A stretch of 49,685 bases of DNA from contig JAEYOM010000121.1 in NCBI GenBank assembly GCA_023411715.1, positions 1 to 49,685 on the forward strand. The letters run 5' to 3'. The notes under the pieces are model-generated. The model saw only the letters and a list, made by a program, of their open reading frames with translations. It ran no database searches and was not told the origin of the DNA. Numbering within the stretch: the stretch's first letter is position 1; every line of letters begins with the position of its first letter. Positions 1-9,400 of the stretch are shown here, in pieces. Source of the DNA: Bacillota bacterium. GTDB lineage: Bacteria; Bacillota; Clostridia; Acetivibrionales; DTU013. Position numbers and translations under genes: made by a program.

Positions 1-132
1 AACAGCAATATCAAGTCGTTTGAGCTAGTTGCAGAATGCGTTCGATATTGAGCGGTGTCTGTCAAAACGGCTTAGGCTGAAGCCGGATGATGTTTATGAA
101 GTTTTTCATATCAATTTCGAAGGAGAAGGCTG
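1..132 (+). pseudogene. Decayed C-terminal gene remnant at window edge
   Basis: Two frames carry protein-like sequence that cannot be read as one gene. Frame 1 is open from base 1 to a TGA at about 49, and frame 2 is open from 29 to the TGA at 130-132, ending in KPDDVYEVFHINFEGEG. Read together they resemble the tail of a small helix-turn-helix regulator with a frameshift, but too little is present for a family call. It lies just before a broken conjugative-element gene, so it is probably part of the same decayed mobile element. The 5' end is outside the window. Confidence 0.3.
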
Positions 133-196
133 ACCTGCCAATGGATAGTGTCAATGTAATCTCAAAAAGAAAACAAAATAATGGAGGTAGTGTTTA

Positions 197-399
197 ATGG
201 CATTCTTTAATAGTGCAGTAGATCTTTTAAAACTCTTGTTTCGCTCTGGGCGCCGGACTTGCAATCTAGGGTGTAATCAATCTGCTAGAAGGCTATGGCA
301 ACGAAAACCATGGTGCAAATGAACAGGGCTCATATGGAAGCAAGCGGAATACCGATTAATGAGATAGACAGCCATAGACGTTATTGTACTAAAGCTTAA
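197..399 (+). pseudogene. Maff2-like conjugative-element protein, frameshifted relic
   Basis: After a good ribosome binding site (ggaggtag) the ATG at 197 reads MAFFNSAVDLLK. The frame is then lost, and a second frame continues ALGAGLAI, an in-frame TAG, then GVINLLEGYGNENHG. Together these match the start of the small hydrophobic Maff2 family proteins encoded in Firmicutes integrative conjugative elements beside type IV secretion genes. One frameshift and one internal stop make it a relic. A further short frame (334-399, starting MEASGIPINEID) follows and was not recognised. No other conjugation gene is visible, so this looks like the eroded edge of an old element. Confidence 0.62.
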
Positions 400-401
400 C
401 T

Positions 402-1274
402 TTATATAAAATACTTACGAGTGTTTTGACAATATTGCGTTGGAGACTCCTTCATGTATTTTTTAAACACCCGACAAAAATAATTAATATCATCAAATCC
501 TACCGACATGGCTGCTTCCGTAACATTGCAGAGACCTTGATTAAGCAGAATTACAGCCCTTTCTATTCGGTAGCGGTTGATATAATCGGTCAGGGTTCTG
601 CCAGTCGTTTGTTTAAAAAGCCGGCAAAAATACCCTTGGGACATATGTGCTATACTGGCGGCTTTTTCGAGCAATATCGGATTATTGTAATTGTTCTCAA
701 TATAAGTGATAACTTTTTCAAACCGTTTTCGCCTTTTTGTCAGCACTTCAGCTTCGCGAAAATTTATCGACTTTTCCACATGATTGCGCAACAGTTCAGA
801 GAGCAAACGATAAGTAACGCCCAGCAGTTCCATCTCATAGCCTTCCTGCTTTTTAGCGAACTCATACGTTAAATTATTTAAAATTGATTCAATTTTTATA
901 TTGTAAATTAAAGGCTCAAATAGTATTAAATGATCATACATGGGTTGCAAATATTTTTCACTGCAGGCAGGGATTCCATAAGAACATAATAAAGTTAAAT
1001 CAACGCGAAAAACTGTGTAGCTAAGTTCATCCGAAAGGCTTTCTCCATAATGTGTTTCGCCGCTATTGATAAGTAGAATATCACAGGGTTTCACTCTCAC
1101 GGGCTTTTGACTTACATAAATTATAGCGGTGCCTTTTGTAAAATGAAAAAGTTGCAAATGATGTTCATGAGAATGCACATCAAAGATAGGGCCCTGCCTA
1201 GTTTTAAGATGCTCTGATATTGAAATTGGGAAAGAAGTGTCGGCAAGTTCTAAAAGTAAAGTATTATCATTCAT
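402..1274 (-). CDS. AraC family transcriptional regulator with cupin sensor
   Basis: A 290-residue regulator. The N-terminal half is cupin-like (VHSHEHHLQLFHFTKG near residues 33-48, then a GETHYGES stretch), typical of AraC regulators that bind a small ligand. The C-terminal 100 residues hold the two helix-turn-helix motifs, with AAMSVGFDDINYFCRVFKK as the conserved second-motif signature. The start is supported by gggagg 8-9 bases upstream. The gene is divergent from the MFS transporter at 1534, sharing a 259-bp intergenic region, so it probably controls that transporter and itself. The ligand cannot be read from the sequence. Confidence 0.9.
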   Translation of the reverse strand: MNDNTLLLELADTSFPISISEHLKTRQGPIFDVHSHEHHLQLFHFTKGTAIIYVSQKPVRVKPCDILLINSGETHYGESLSDELSYTVFRVDLTLLCSYGIPACSEKYLQPMYDHLILFEPLIYNIKIESILNNLTYEFAKKQEGYEMELLGVTYRLLSELLRNHVEKSINFREAEVLTKRRKRFEKVITYIENNYNNPILLEKAASIAHMSQGYFCRLFKQTTGRTLTDYINRYRIERAVILLNQGLCNVTEAAMSVGFDDINYFCRVFKKYMKESPTQYCQNTRKYFI

Positions 1275-1533
1275 TCTTCGAACCTCCCCAATGTCAAAAT
1301 AATGCTAATTCAGTTCAATCGTGTTCATTCACCTTCAATTGATTTCTGTTAAAATAATGATAGCTTATTTCAGACGAATAATCAATTATGACTATCGGGG
1401 CATCTCATAAAAGGAATTGTATTGGAAGTGGCTGTAGAATAATATGGCATACATTAGCCATCTATTAAAGCCGATCAAGGTTCAATCTGAGCTGATACGA
1501 CAGTCATATAATCAATTTGTGGAGATGTTATAG

Positions 1534-2676
1534 ATGAATGAACACACAGGAAGAAAACTCTTTATTCTATCTTTCTCGCATTTAGTCAATGACTGGTATA
1601 TGAATTTTATCCAGTCTATGCTTCCTTTACTTGTTGCGGCAGGTTTGAGCGCGAGCAAAGGAGGCTTTTTGGTTTCGATGTTTACTATTACTTCATCCCT
1701 AATGCAACCGGTTATCGGATCGGTGGTAGATCGAAAAAACCAGAAATGGTTTGTCTATGTTGGCACGATATTTATGGCGATTTTACTTAGCCTTTTTGGC
1801 CTGATTAAGAGCTATCCGCTGCTGCTCATCGTGGTCGGAATTGCCGGACTTGGAACAGCAGCTTTTCACCCGCAAGCCTCGGCTATGACTGCTGCAATCA
1901 GCAAGCCTGAAAAGCGCAGCACCTTTCAGGCAATTTTTATCGCAGCTGGAAACATAGGTTGGGCACTCACGCCACTGATTGCAGTGCCTGTTGTTGAAAA
2001 ATTCGGACTTTCCGTCACACCTGTTTTTGTTTTTCCCGGACTGCTTGCCTTTTTTCTGTTGCTTACTGTGTCAAAATCCTCTATGGGCCCGAAAAAAGGA
2101 CATGCACTGTTGCTGCCAGTACTGCGCAAGTCATGGAAAGAACTGACTAAAATCATGTTAGTGGTTGCCATGCGCTCACTGACCTACTTTGGTATGGTAT
2201 CCTACCTTTCCATATATCTAAAGCATCGTGGTGTATCGACGCTTGTTTCCAGCAGATTGCTTTTTTTAATGTTGTTTGCAGGTGCTCTGGGCGGGCTTTT
2301 GGGAGGCTTTTTGGCTGATCTCTTTGGAAGGAAGTCCGTATTGTCTGTTTCGCTTTTTCTTTCTGGAATTCTGTTTGTTTTATTCTTTTTTACAACTGGC
2401 ATCATCAGTTACATACTGCTCACGCTTGCGGGCTCTGCATTACTCGCATCATTTTCTATCACCGTTGTGCTGGCACAGAGCCTGATTAGCAAAAATGCCG
2501 CGATGGCATCAGGATTGATGCTTGGTTTTGGCACCGGTATCGGCGGCTTGGGGGTCGGGCTACTGGGAATATTGATTGACCATGCCGGAGTAAATTTCGC
2601 CATTATACTGCTCGCCGTTACTCCGCTAATAGGAGCGTTCTTAAGTTTATTTGTAAAAAAAGCCGATCCAAAATAA
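1534..2676 (+). CDS. MFS efflux transporter, fosmidomycin-resistance (Fsr)-like
   Basis: A 380-residue protein with about 12 hydrophobic segments and the major facilitator layout. It starts with FSHLVNDWY and has PVIGSVVDRKNQKW after helix 2 and AAFHPQASAM in helix 4, features of the Fsr-like branch of drug and metabolite exporters. Length is slightly short but complete. A ggagatg ribosome binding site precedes the ATG. It is divergent from an AraC regulator, so expression is probably induced by that regulator's ligand. The substrate is unknown; fosmidomycin resistance is only the family name. Confidence 0.85.
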   Translation: MNEHTGRKLFILSFSHLVNDWYMNFIQSMLPLLVAAGLSASKGGFLVSMFTITSSLMQPVIGSVVDRKNQKWFVYVGTIFMAILLSLFGLIKSYPLLLIVVGIAGLGTAAFHPQASAMTAAISKPEKRSTFQAIFIAAGNIGWALTPLIAVPVVEKFGLSVTPVFVFPGLLAFFLLLTVSKSSMGPKKGHALLLPVLRKSWKELTKIMLVVAMRSLTYFGMVSYLSIYLKHRGVSTLVSSRLLFLMLFAGALGGLLGGFLADLFGRKSVLSVSLFLSGILFVLFFFTTGIISYILLTLAGSALLASFSITVVLAQSLISKNAAMASGLMLGFGTGIGGLGVGLLGILIDHAGVNFAIILLAVTPLIGAFLSLFVKKADPK

Positions 2677-2999
2677 GTCGCATACAGCCTTGATTACCAA
2701 AAACCGACCGTAAGATTGGCCAACTAATATTTATACTTGTTTTTCCACACCTCCAAACTTGCGGGGTTGGAGGCGTTCCTATGTCCATCCGGTATGCTTC
2801 TCCATATTATTGGCCGCAAACTTGTGACCAAGCGTGACAGGCGGACATCAAATATTTCCGCATAGCCTGTATTGATGTTTCAAAAAAAGCCTAAGCTTCT
2901 CTGCGGATAATTCTGCCCTTTGAGACACTCTCCCATTGAGTATTTTTTTGACTATCAGCAAGGACAAGCTCTTGTATCACTTCGGGCCAAGTTGGCCCG
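2677..2999. other. Gene-free stretch with no supported feature
   Basis: No convincing start, ribosome binding site or family match was found on either strand. A hairpin with arms CCTCCAA and TTGGAGG lies near 2747-2772 but has no T-run on either side. The minus strand has several short open frames of biased composition, none recognisable. The stretch leads into an aldo/keto reductase remnant, so it is best read as decayed DNA. Confidence 0.4.
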
Positions 3000-3179
3000 A
3001 AGTCCTGTGAAGGAACACCATGTGCCGAGCTCAGTCCCTGTTTTGGGTATCTTCTCAACAACAAGCTGCCGGGGGTTGTGCTCATGACTTCTTCAACGCC
3101 TGAAAATCTTAAGGAGGCGCTTGCTGCTGCGGATGTTGAAATATCCGCTTCAGAAGCGGAAGGCCTATTCAATGTATAA
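3000..3179 (+). pseudogene. Aldo/keto reductase C-terminal remnant
   Basis: The frame ending at the TAA of 3177-3179 reads YLLNNKLPGVVLMTSSTPEN and then LKEALAAADVEISASEAE. This has the order seen near the C-terminus of aldo/keto reductases: a helix ending in LL-N, PGV, a TPE-type cofactor loop, LEENL-like, then AADVELS. Nothing of the barrel is recognisable upstream, there is no start codon with a ribosome binding site, and the family would normally continue another 20-30 residues. It is therefore a degraded fragment and not a gene. The 31-residue frame starting ATG 3084 lies inside it and is probably not an independent peptide. Confidence 0.55.
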
Positions 3180-3334
3180 TGGGAAGAAGTTGTCGATTCT
3201 GCGTTAATAACAGCATATAATTTATACTCAAATACCGTTTTAATAATCAATTGACATTTTATGTTATAACCTTCTTAAAACTGGATATAATATCCTATAA
3301 CATTAATCTATTAATCAAGGAAGGTGTGATTTCA

Positions 3335-3775
3335 ATGTATGAGAATGTTACATACGCAGAACTTAAGGGCCTCCCAAAAGAGCAGAAGACTGAAGCTTTA
3401 AAAGAATTAAAGAACTTATATAAAACACAAAAGGAACTGGCGGATAAATTAGGTGTTAGCCCGAATCTTCTCTATAATATGATGTCAAGGTATGTTAAAG
3501 ATAGACATACCGAAAATGGGAAAACGGCTATGTTGGAAGTGGTAGAGAAGCCCAAAAAGATCAAGAATCCGGTGAAAAAGCAGAAAGTACAGAAACAGGA
3601 TGTTGCGGCTCCTGACATTTTTACTATAGGCCCGGAGACAAAAGGTGAAGTCTTTTCTATATCAATTAAAAAGAATGTTTTCGGAGAGGACGCCCAGGTG
3701 TTCTTGAATGGAATTGGTGTCACGCTTTTAAAAGGTCAACAATACGCTATTGAGGTAAAAATTACAGAAAAATAG
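3335..3775 (+). CDS. Small helix-turn-helix DNA-binding protein
   Basis: A 146-residue protein. An N-terminal segment rich in Lys and Glu leads into a helix-turn-helix (TQKELADKLGVSPNLLYNMMSRY, about residues 32-54), then a Lys-rich linker (KKIKNPVKKQKVQKQ), then a C-terminal beta-rich domain with no recognised family. The ATG at 3335 is chosen over upstream in-frame codons because aaggaaggtg lies just before it. A perfect 10-bp stem hairpin follows the stop. It may sense something through the C-terminal domain; no target is evident. It lies about 550 bp upstream of the Wadjet genes but is separated by a hairpin and repeats. Confidence 0.7.
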   Translation: MYENVTYAELKGLPKEQKTEALKELKNLYKTQKELADKLGVSPNLLYNMMSRYVKDRHTENGKTAMLEVVEKPKKIKNPVKKQKVQKQDVAAPDIFTIGPETKGEVFSISIKKNVFGEDAQVFLNGIGVTLLKGQQYAIEVKITEK

Positions 3776-3785
3776 ATAAGGAAGA

Positions 3786-3807
3786 GGCGCATATCAAGAT
3801 ATGCGCC
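3786..3807 (+). terminator. Hairpin after the HTH gene
   Basis: A perfect inverted repeat, GGCGCATATC and GATATGCGCC with a 2-base centre, begins 10 bases after the stop codon and is followed by cattcttta. The T-run is weak, so it is a probable and not certain intrinsic terminator. Confidence 0.6.
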
Positions 3808-3842
3808 CATTCTTTACATGTCTCAATGGATCCCAGGTGCAA

Positions 3843-3911
3843 CCGATTAGTTCGGTATATATTCCGGGATATCAATTAAATTATTTATTATCTGTGGTAT
3901 ACCGAGAAGAC
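3843..3911 (-). repeat. Inverted copy of the region upstream of the LUD gene
   Basis: These 69 bases are the reverse complement of 12125-12193, with 6 mismatches counted by eye. The first 30 bases are identical and include CGGTATATATTCCGG. In the second copy the segment lies about 100 bases upstream of the intact LUD gene; here it abuts a copy of that gene's 3' end. Confidence 0.85.
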
Positions 3912-4077
3912 AGCTATCCGGTATAGAGAAGACCGAGGTTGTCATCATGGGCGAGGAGTTAGGATACTGATTAAATAGTTTTATTACCTGAAAAAACGCT
4001 TACCCGATCAATTCTATATCAGGTAAGGGCTTTTTTATACTTTAGATATATGCCGGCAAGCTGCCACTATTATATGG
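3912..4077 (+). pseudogene. Duplicated 3' end and terminator of the LUD-domain gene
   Basis: These 166 bases match 12835-13000 in the same orientation with 10 mismatches and no gap, counted by eye. The first 59 bases encode the last residues of the LUD protein (LSGIEKTEVVIMGEELGY, then TGA at 3968-3970). The rest carries the same terminator hairpin (ttacc... ggtaagggc followed by tttttt) and about 50 further bases. The body of the gene is missing. The mismatches at several synonymous or non-coding positions suggest the duplication is not very recent. Together with the full gene it brackets the Wadjet genes. Confidence 0.85.
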
Positions 4078-4276
4078 CCTTAATGCGTTCGGTCCGTATA
4101 ACCGTAGAAAAATAGAGCACTATTCATACAAATAACTGCATCAGGGAATAGAGACTTAAGAATGTCGGTATCTTCCTTAGATCCGGACTCAATCCATTCA
4201 TATATACCGCTAATGAAATGATAAAAAAATCAATTCGGCAGCATTAACTACGATTTCTATTTTTCTATGCACAATA

Positions 4277-4305
4277 TTGAGTTAAAATATATCTTAAGGT
4301 AACAT
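4277..4305 (+). promoter_or_regulatory. Candidate promoter of the Wadjet operon
   Basis: TTGAGT (4277-4282) and TAACAT (4300-4305) are separated by 17 bases, about 30 bases before the TTG start of jetA. The -10 match is only 4 of 6. Confidence 0.35.
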
Positions 4306-4334
4306 AATAATTTTCCAGGTGGTGTGTCAATAAT

Positions 4335-5759
4335 TTGAAGCTTTTTGAGGTCCTTCCCCAGAATTTGTTCTCCATACTCGTTTCAAAGAACAGAAACCTT
4401 TATGTAGATGCCCTTTTTGTCCTGCGGAAAGCTTTCAAACAGGAGATGACCATTAACAGGAGCGACCTGGTCGCCATGCTTGTTGCAAATCTGGATGAGT
4501 CTATGCTTGAAATGGATATGGAAGCGGAGAAAGAAGAATTCGACTCTCAGGAGGAAGGTACGAAAGCCGGACAGGGATTATCTTCGACGGCGCACTATAT
4601 TTTAAGAAGGCTCAGGGATACCGGCTGGATCGAAGTAGAATACCAGACGGATTCCTTCGAAGAGAATATCACATTGCCCGATTATACGGTAAAGCTTATC
4701 AACCTTCTGTATTCCTTTACCGACGAAACTGTACGTGAGTACAATTCCTATGTTTATTCCACCTATTCCGCGCTCAGGACTGCGGACAGCGAGCGTGACG
4801 ATTTCATGTACAACGCTTTGTTAACGGCTTACGACAATACCATAAAGCTTGTCGACGAGCTAAAAACTCTTCACAACAATATCAGAAGATATCACCAGAC
4901 ACTTAACAGCTATGCCACGGCCAATGATGTACTGAAAGGACATTTTGACGAATACAAGACGCAAATCATGGACCGGATATACCATCCCCTTAAGACCCTC
5001 GATTCCGTACCGCGCTTCAAAATACCGATTACGAAAATACTTGCGGACTGGCTGGCGGACTGCGAGCTCCGTCAGAAAATCGTAAGTCAGGCCGTTATAC
5101 GTGGTAAATATCCGTCTCAGGACGAAGCGATGGATGATATTATCTTGAAAATGGGTGAGATAAGCGATATCTATGACGGAATGGATGGTATGCTGGAAGA
5201 GATTGACCGGAAAAACAATGCATACACCAGAGCTTCTATTGAAAAAATGCATTATCTGTTGAATACCGACAGAAGTATCAAGGGGAAGCTGGTGGAAATC
5301 CTGACTTCAAATACTGCCGGTTCAGAACGGCTTCAGGAGACGCTTGCGGATAGCGTGAATCTCTATATGCAAAGGTTTATAAATGAAAAATCCATATATG
5401 TAAAAGCGAACAGAAGCTTGAGAAAAGAAGGAAAACCGCTAGGCCTGCCGGAGAATGAACCGGAGTTTGGACGGGATGCCGTTTCGGGTTTTATGGAGAA
5501 GGCGCGGAAACTTTACAGCCATCAGAAGGTTATTGCTTTCATAGACAGGATTATGACCGGAAAGCTTATAGTCAACAGCAGCGAGATAGCACTGCAGAAT
5601 GATGAAGAATTTATCCTGCTGATTCTGGCTGCGTTGAAAAACGGTGAAAAGAGCCTTTTGTACAAAGTTGAGTTCTTGGAGGGTTATTTGGAGTCCGGGG
5701 GATACCGGATCCCGAATATGAGGTTTATCAGAAAGGGAACAGAGAAACATGTGGGTTGA
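4335..5759 (+). CDS. jetA: Wadjet system protein JetA (kleisin-like subunit)
   Basis: A 474-residue protein recognised as the JetA family (formerly DUF5716) of the Wadjet defence system. JetA acts like MukF: it bridges the JetC ATPase heads and binds JetB, in a complex that extrudes plasmid DNA loops so that JetD can cut. It has a predicted N-terminal winged-helix region (VLPQNLFSILVSKNRNLYVDALFVL), a long helical middle (about 130-330), and a C-terminal winged-helix region. The start is TTG, with aggtgg about ten bases upstream; no suitable ATG is nearby. It overlaps jetB by 11 bases, indicating a tightly coupled operon jetABCD. Confidence 0.88.
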   Translation: MKLFEVLPQNLFSILVSKNRNLYVDALFVLRKAFKQEMTINRSDLVAMLVANLDESMLEMDMEAEKEEFDSQEEGTKAGQGLSSTAHYILRRLRDTGWIEVEYQTDSFEENITLPDYTVKLINLLYSFTDETVREYNSYVYSTYSALRTADSERDDFMYNALLTAYDNTIKLVDELKTLHNNIRRYHQTLNSYATANDVLKGHFDEYKTQIMDRIYHPLKTLDSVPRFKIPITKILADWLADCELRQKIVSQAVIRGKYPSQDEAMDDIILKMGEISDIYDGMDGMLEEIDRKNNAYTRASIEKMHYLLNTDRSIKGKLVEILTSNTAGSERLQETLADSVNLYMQRFINEKSIYVKANRSLRKEGKPLGLPENEPEFGRDAVSGFMEKARKLYSHQKVIAFIDRIMTGKLIVNSSEIALQNDEEFILLILAALKNGEKSLLYKVEFLEGYLESGGYRIPNMRFIRKGTEKHVG

Positions 5760-6426
5760 ATCTTATGAAAAGTTGGGCAATTCGGAGCGGGAAGAATGGA
5801 AAAGGCTTGTGAACGTGCTTTTATCAAAGACGTTTATCACCCGGGATGTTTACGACCCGAAGGAGGGTCTGATGAAAATCAACTCGGAATATCGGTTTCT
5901 GGAAAGACATTTTGAATTGGTTTCCGAATACCTTTCCTATTCGGGCTGGGATGTCAGGAAAGACAATCAGTTCGGTGTGATTTCGATTGAGAATATTTAT
6001 GAATATAACAGAGTCAGGCTGGATCGATTTACCACTCTGATTCTGTACACTATTCGTCTGATTTTTGAAGAAGAACGGGAACGGATCACGTTAAGAAATG
6101 AAATAATGACTACGACAGGTCAAATTATTCACAAGATGATTGCGTTAAACATATTCAAGCGCAAACCTTCCGACAAGGACATTACGGACAGCCTGCGGCT
6201 TCTGGCAAACCATAATATCATACAGAAGATATCAGGAAGCTGGGAAAATGCAGATACAAAGCTCCTTATACTTCCGACGGTCCTGTTTGTAATTACCAAT
6301 GAACGAATCAGCAGAATTTATGAGCTCCTGGATACCGAAGAGGATTCCGGTGGAGCCGATATTCAGATAGAGATGGATGCGCCTGAGGAATCCGGGATTA
6401 TCAGGGGAGAGGAGGAAGGAACATGA
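5749..6426 (+). CDS. jetB: Wadjet system protein JetB (MukE-like, DUF4194)
   Basis: A 225-residue protein with the size and position of JetB (DUF4194), the MukE/KITE-like partner that binds the JetA kleisin and the DNA. Visible features are a short N-terminal helix pair, then two predicted winged-helix units (LLSKTFITRDVYDPKEG and the RLDRFTTLILYTIRLIFEEERE helix), and an acidic tail (EEDSGGADIQIEMDAPEES). It starts inside the end of jetA and its TGA overlaps the ATG of jetC (ATGA), so translation of the three is coupled. Confidence 0.85.
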   Translation: MWVESYEKLGNSEREEWKRLVNVLLSKTFITRDVYDPKEGLMKINSEYRFLERHFELVSEYLSYSGWDVRKDNQFGVISIENIYEYNRVRLDRFTTLILYTIRLIFEEERERITLRNEIMTTTGQIIHKMIALNIFKRKPSDKDITDSLRLLANHNIIQKISGSWENADTKLLILPTVLFVITNERISRIYELLDTEEDSGGADIQIEMDAPEESGIIRGEEEGT

Positions 6427-9400
6427 AGCATCTTAAGAAATTGCTGCTTATTCACTGGCATTTTTTCAGCTTTGAACTGGTGGAATTTGATAAAATCAAC
6501 TTTCTTACCGGAAAGAACGCTTCCGGTAAATCAACCATGATCGATGCGCTGCAGCTTTTGATGCTCGGCGATGCAAACGGCAGAAACTTTTTCAACAAAG
6601 CTGCCAACGAGCGTTCCGCCAGGAGCCTCAAGGGATATTTGCGATGTGAATTGGGCGATGACGGAGGTACCGGCTTTAAATATCTTAGAGAAGGCCGATT
6701 TACCAGCTATATTGCCTGCGAATTCTTTGATGATATAAAGCGTTCCTCTTTTACCATCGGAGTTGTTTTTGAAAGTTATGAGGACAGTACCGACGAACAC
6801 AGGTTTTTTGTGCTGGAGTCGGGGTTCCCTGATAATTGCTTCGTGGCCGGAGGAGTTCCTTTGACATATAAGGATCTCAGGACTATGGTGAATAAAAATT
6901 ATAAGAAGGGGAAATACGAATTTCCCGACTCGGACAGGGGATTCCAGGAAATCCTCAAGGGGAAGTTCGGAGGTCTGAAAAACAAGTATTTCAGCCTCTT
7001 CAAGAAAGCGGTATCCTTTACGCCCATCACCGATATCGAAACTTTTATCACAGAGTATGTCTGCGATGTAAAAAATCCGGTGGATATTACCCTGATGCAA
7101 GATAATATCAGGCACTATAAGAGGCTTGAATATGAAGCCGATCTGATGGGGGCGAGGGTCGGCAGTCTGGATGCAATCTCTGCAAAATATATTAGCTACA
7201 CCGAGGAAAAACAGCGTCTGGAAATCCAGAGCTATATCGTGGATAGGGCGAAACTGCAGAATTTGCGGGATACCATCCGCTCCCTGAAGGACAAGCTTGT
7301 TAGCTTGGAGGATGAAATCGCTGCTCTGCTGAAAAAGCAAACAGAAGCCGCAGCGGCTGCCGAAATTGAAAAGCAGCACAGGGACAAGCTTATTGAGGAC
7401 AGGTCAAAATCGGACGTTCATAATAAGCTCCAGGAATTGAGGAGACAGAAGGGCGATTTAACCTCCAAAATCAATGAATTGGAGCATAACCTCGAACAGT
7501 CCGTCCAAAAGCTCAGGAGGTATGCTTTGGAATGGAGGAGTGTTGTCAGGCGGTACGAGGCGCTCCCCAGACACGCTGGCAATGTTTTGGAGAAGCAGTT
7601 TGCCGCTGCGTTGGACGAGGTTAGGGATTTTTCATTAAAAACCGGTAATTATACCGAACAGCTTCTTAATACCAGCGCCATTAATGTTTCGGAGCTTACG
7701 GAAGAAATGTTTTCATCCTTACTGGAGGATACTGATGGGTTCAGGAAGGCCTCTACGGGCTTACTGTACTCAATCCGGAACAAAGAGAGCGAGCTTCACA
7801 ATGAACTGGATACGCGGGCTGAAAGGTTGAAAGCGCTCGAAAAAGGAATCAAAGCTTATAATCCGAAGCTTATATCACTGAGGGACGAAATAAAAAAGGA
7901 ATTGACTTCGAAATATGGACAGGATATCCCGGTGCACATTCTTGCCGATCTTCTGGAGATCAGGGATGAGCGCTGGCGAAATGCGGTCGAGGCATATCTG
8001 CATACACAGAAATTTTACCTGCTGGTGGAACCGAGGTACTTTGTGGATGCCCTGAAAGTCTATGACAGGTTGAAATTCCAGATGGGCTTTTACGACTGGG
8101 GTATCGTGGACTCCGGAAAGCTGGAAAAAAGCAAACCGGTCTGTGACAAGGGGAGCCTTGCGGAGGAGGTCATCACCGGATTTCTTTATGCGCGGCAGTT
8201 TATTGATTTTGTAATGGGCAAGGTAATGAAATGCGATTCGGTGGGGGAACTGAGGCTGTATGACAAGGCGATTACAGACTCCTGCATGCTGTATCAGGGT
8301 TATGTGGCCAGGCAGTTGAATCCGGACAGGTGGAAGGATCCTTTCATAGGCAGGAAAGCGATAGAAGAACAGATCCGGAATGAAAAAAGCGCCATCGAAA
8401 AGCTGGATATAGATCTTTCGGCTTGCAGTGAATATGAGACGGCGGTTTCAAGCGCTGCCAATATGACGCTGATTAACAAAAATGAATCGGAAGGGTATCT
8501 TAAGCTTTTTGAAAAGGCGTCGGCATTGCCCGGCTGGAAGACAGAACTGTCAGAGGTGCTGGAACAGGAGGGGAAAATCGATCTTTCCTGGCTGAATGAA
8601 TTGAATGGTCAGATCACAGAGTCTGAGTACAGGATAAAGCAACTGGAACAGGAAGACAGACGATCCGGTAATGAAAAGGCAAAGCTGGAGAAGGAGCAGG
8701 ATGACATTCGCAAGGAGAAATTACCTCTGGCTGAACAGAACGAAGAGAATGCAAGGAAGGATATGGCATCCCGGTACAATACCAACTGGGTGGAGGAAAC
8801 CGGTGAACCGAGGTTCTTAAAAGAGTTGCAGTCCAGAAAGTCGGCACGGGAAGTTTCCGATAATTTCAGCTCCCAGCTGGAGAGGACACGGAGCCAGACG
8901 CAAAAGAAAAGGGACGATCTGGAAACCGCCAGATCCGACTATAATAAAGAATACAAGGCTCCGCACGATATTAAGCAGCCTGATAATTCCGCCTATGAAA
9001 AGGAACTCGATGAATTGAAAGTCATCCGGCTGCCCGGTTATCGAAAGCAGATTCAGGATGCCAAAGACAAGGCGTTCCAGCAATTTCAGGAAGATTTTCT
9101 TGCAAAGCTGAAGTCCAATATAGATACGGTTAGCTCCCAGATCGTCGAATTGAACGGCGCGTTGAAGGAAAGCACATGGGGTAATGAGCGCTACCGCTTT
9201 ACCCTGTCACCGAAGCAGGAATACATTCGTTATTACAACATGATCACTGATGAAATGCTGCTGGAAGGCTATAACATTGCGTCCCAGATTTTTCGGGACA
9301 AGCATCGTGACGCCATCGACGAGCTCTTCCGGCAGATCATCGATGTGGATTCCGAGCTTAATGCGGATGCCAGAGCTGAGCTGGAGAAAAACATAAAACG

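Noticed and set aside
3084..3179. 31-residue peptide considered as a bacteriocin-type leader
   Set aside because: The sequence fits the C-terminus of aldo/keto reductases and the frame is open further upstream.
2891..3250. 119-codon open frame on the minus strand
   Set aside because: No ribosome binding site or family match, low-complexity Ser/Ala/Thr content, and it lies antisense to the aldo/keto reductase remnant.
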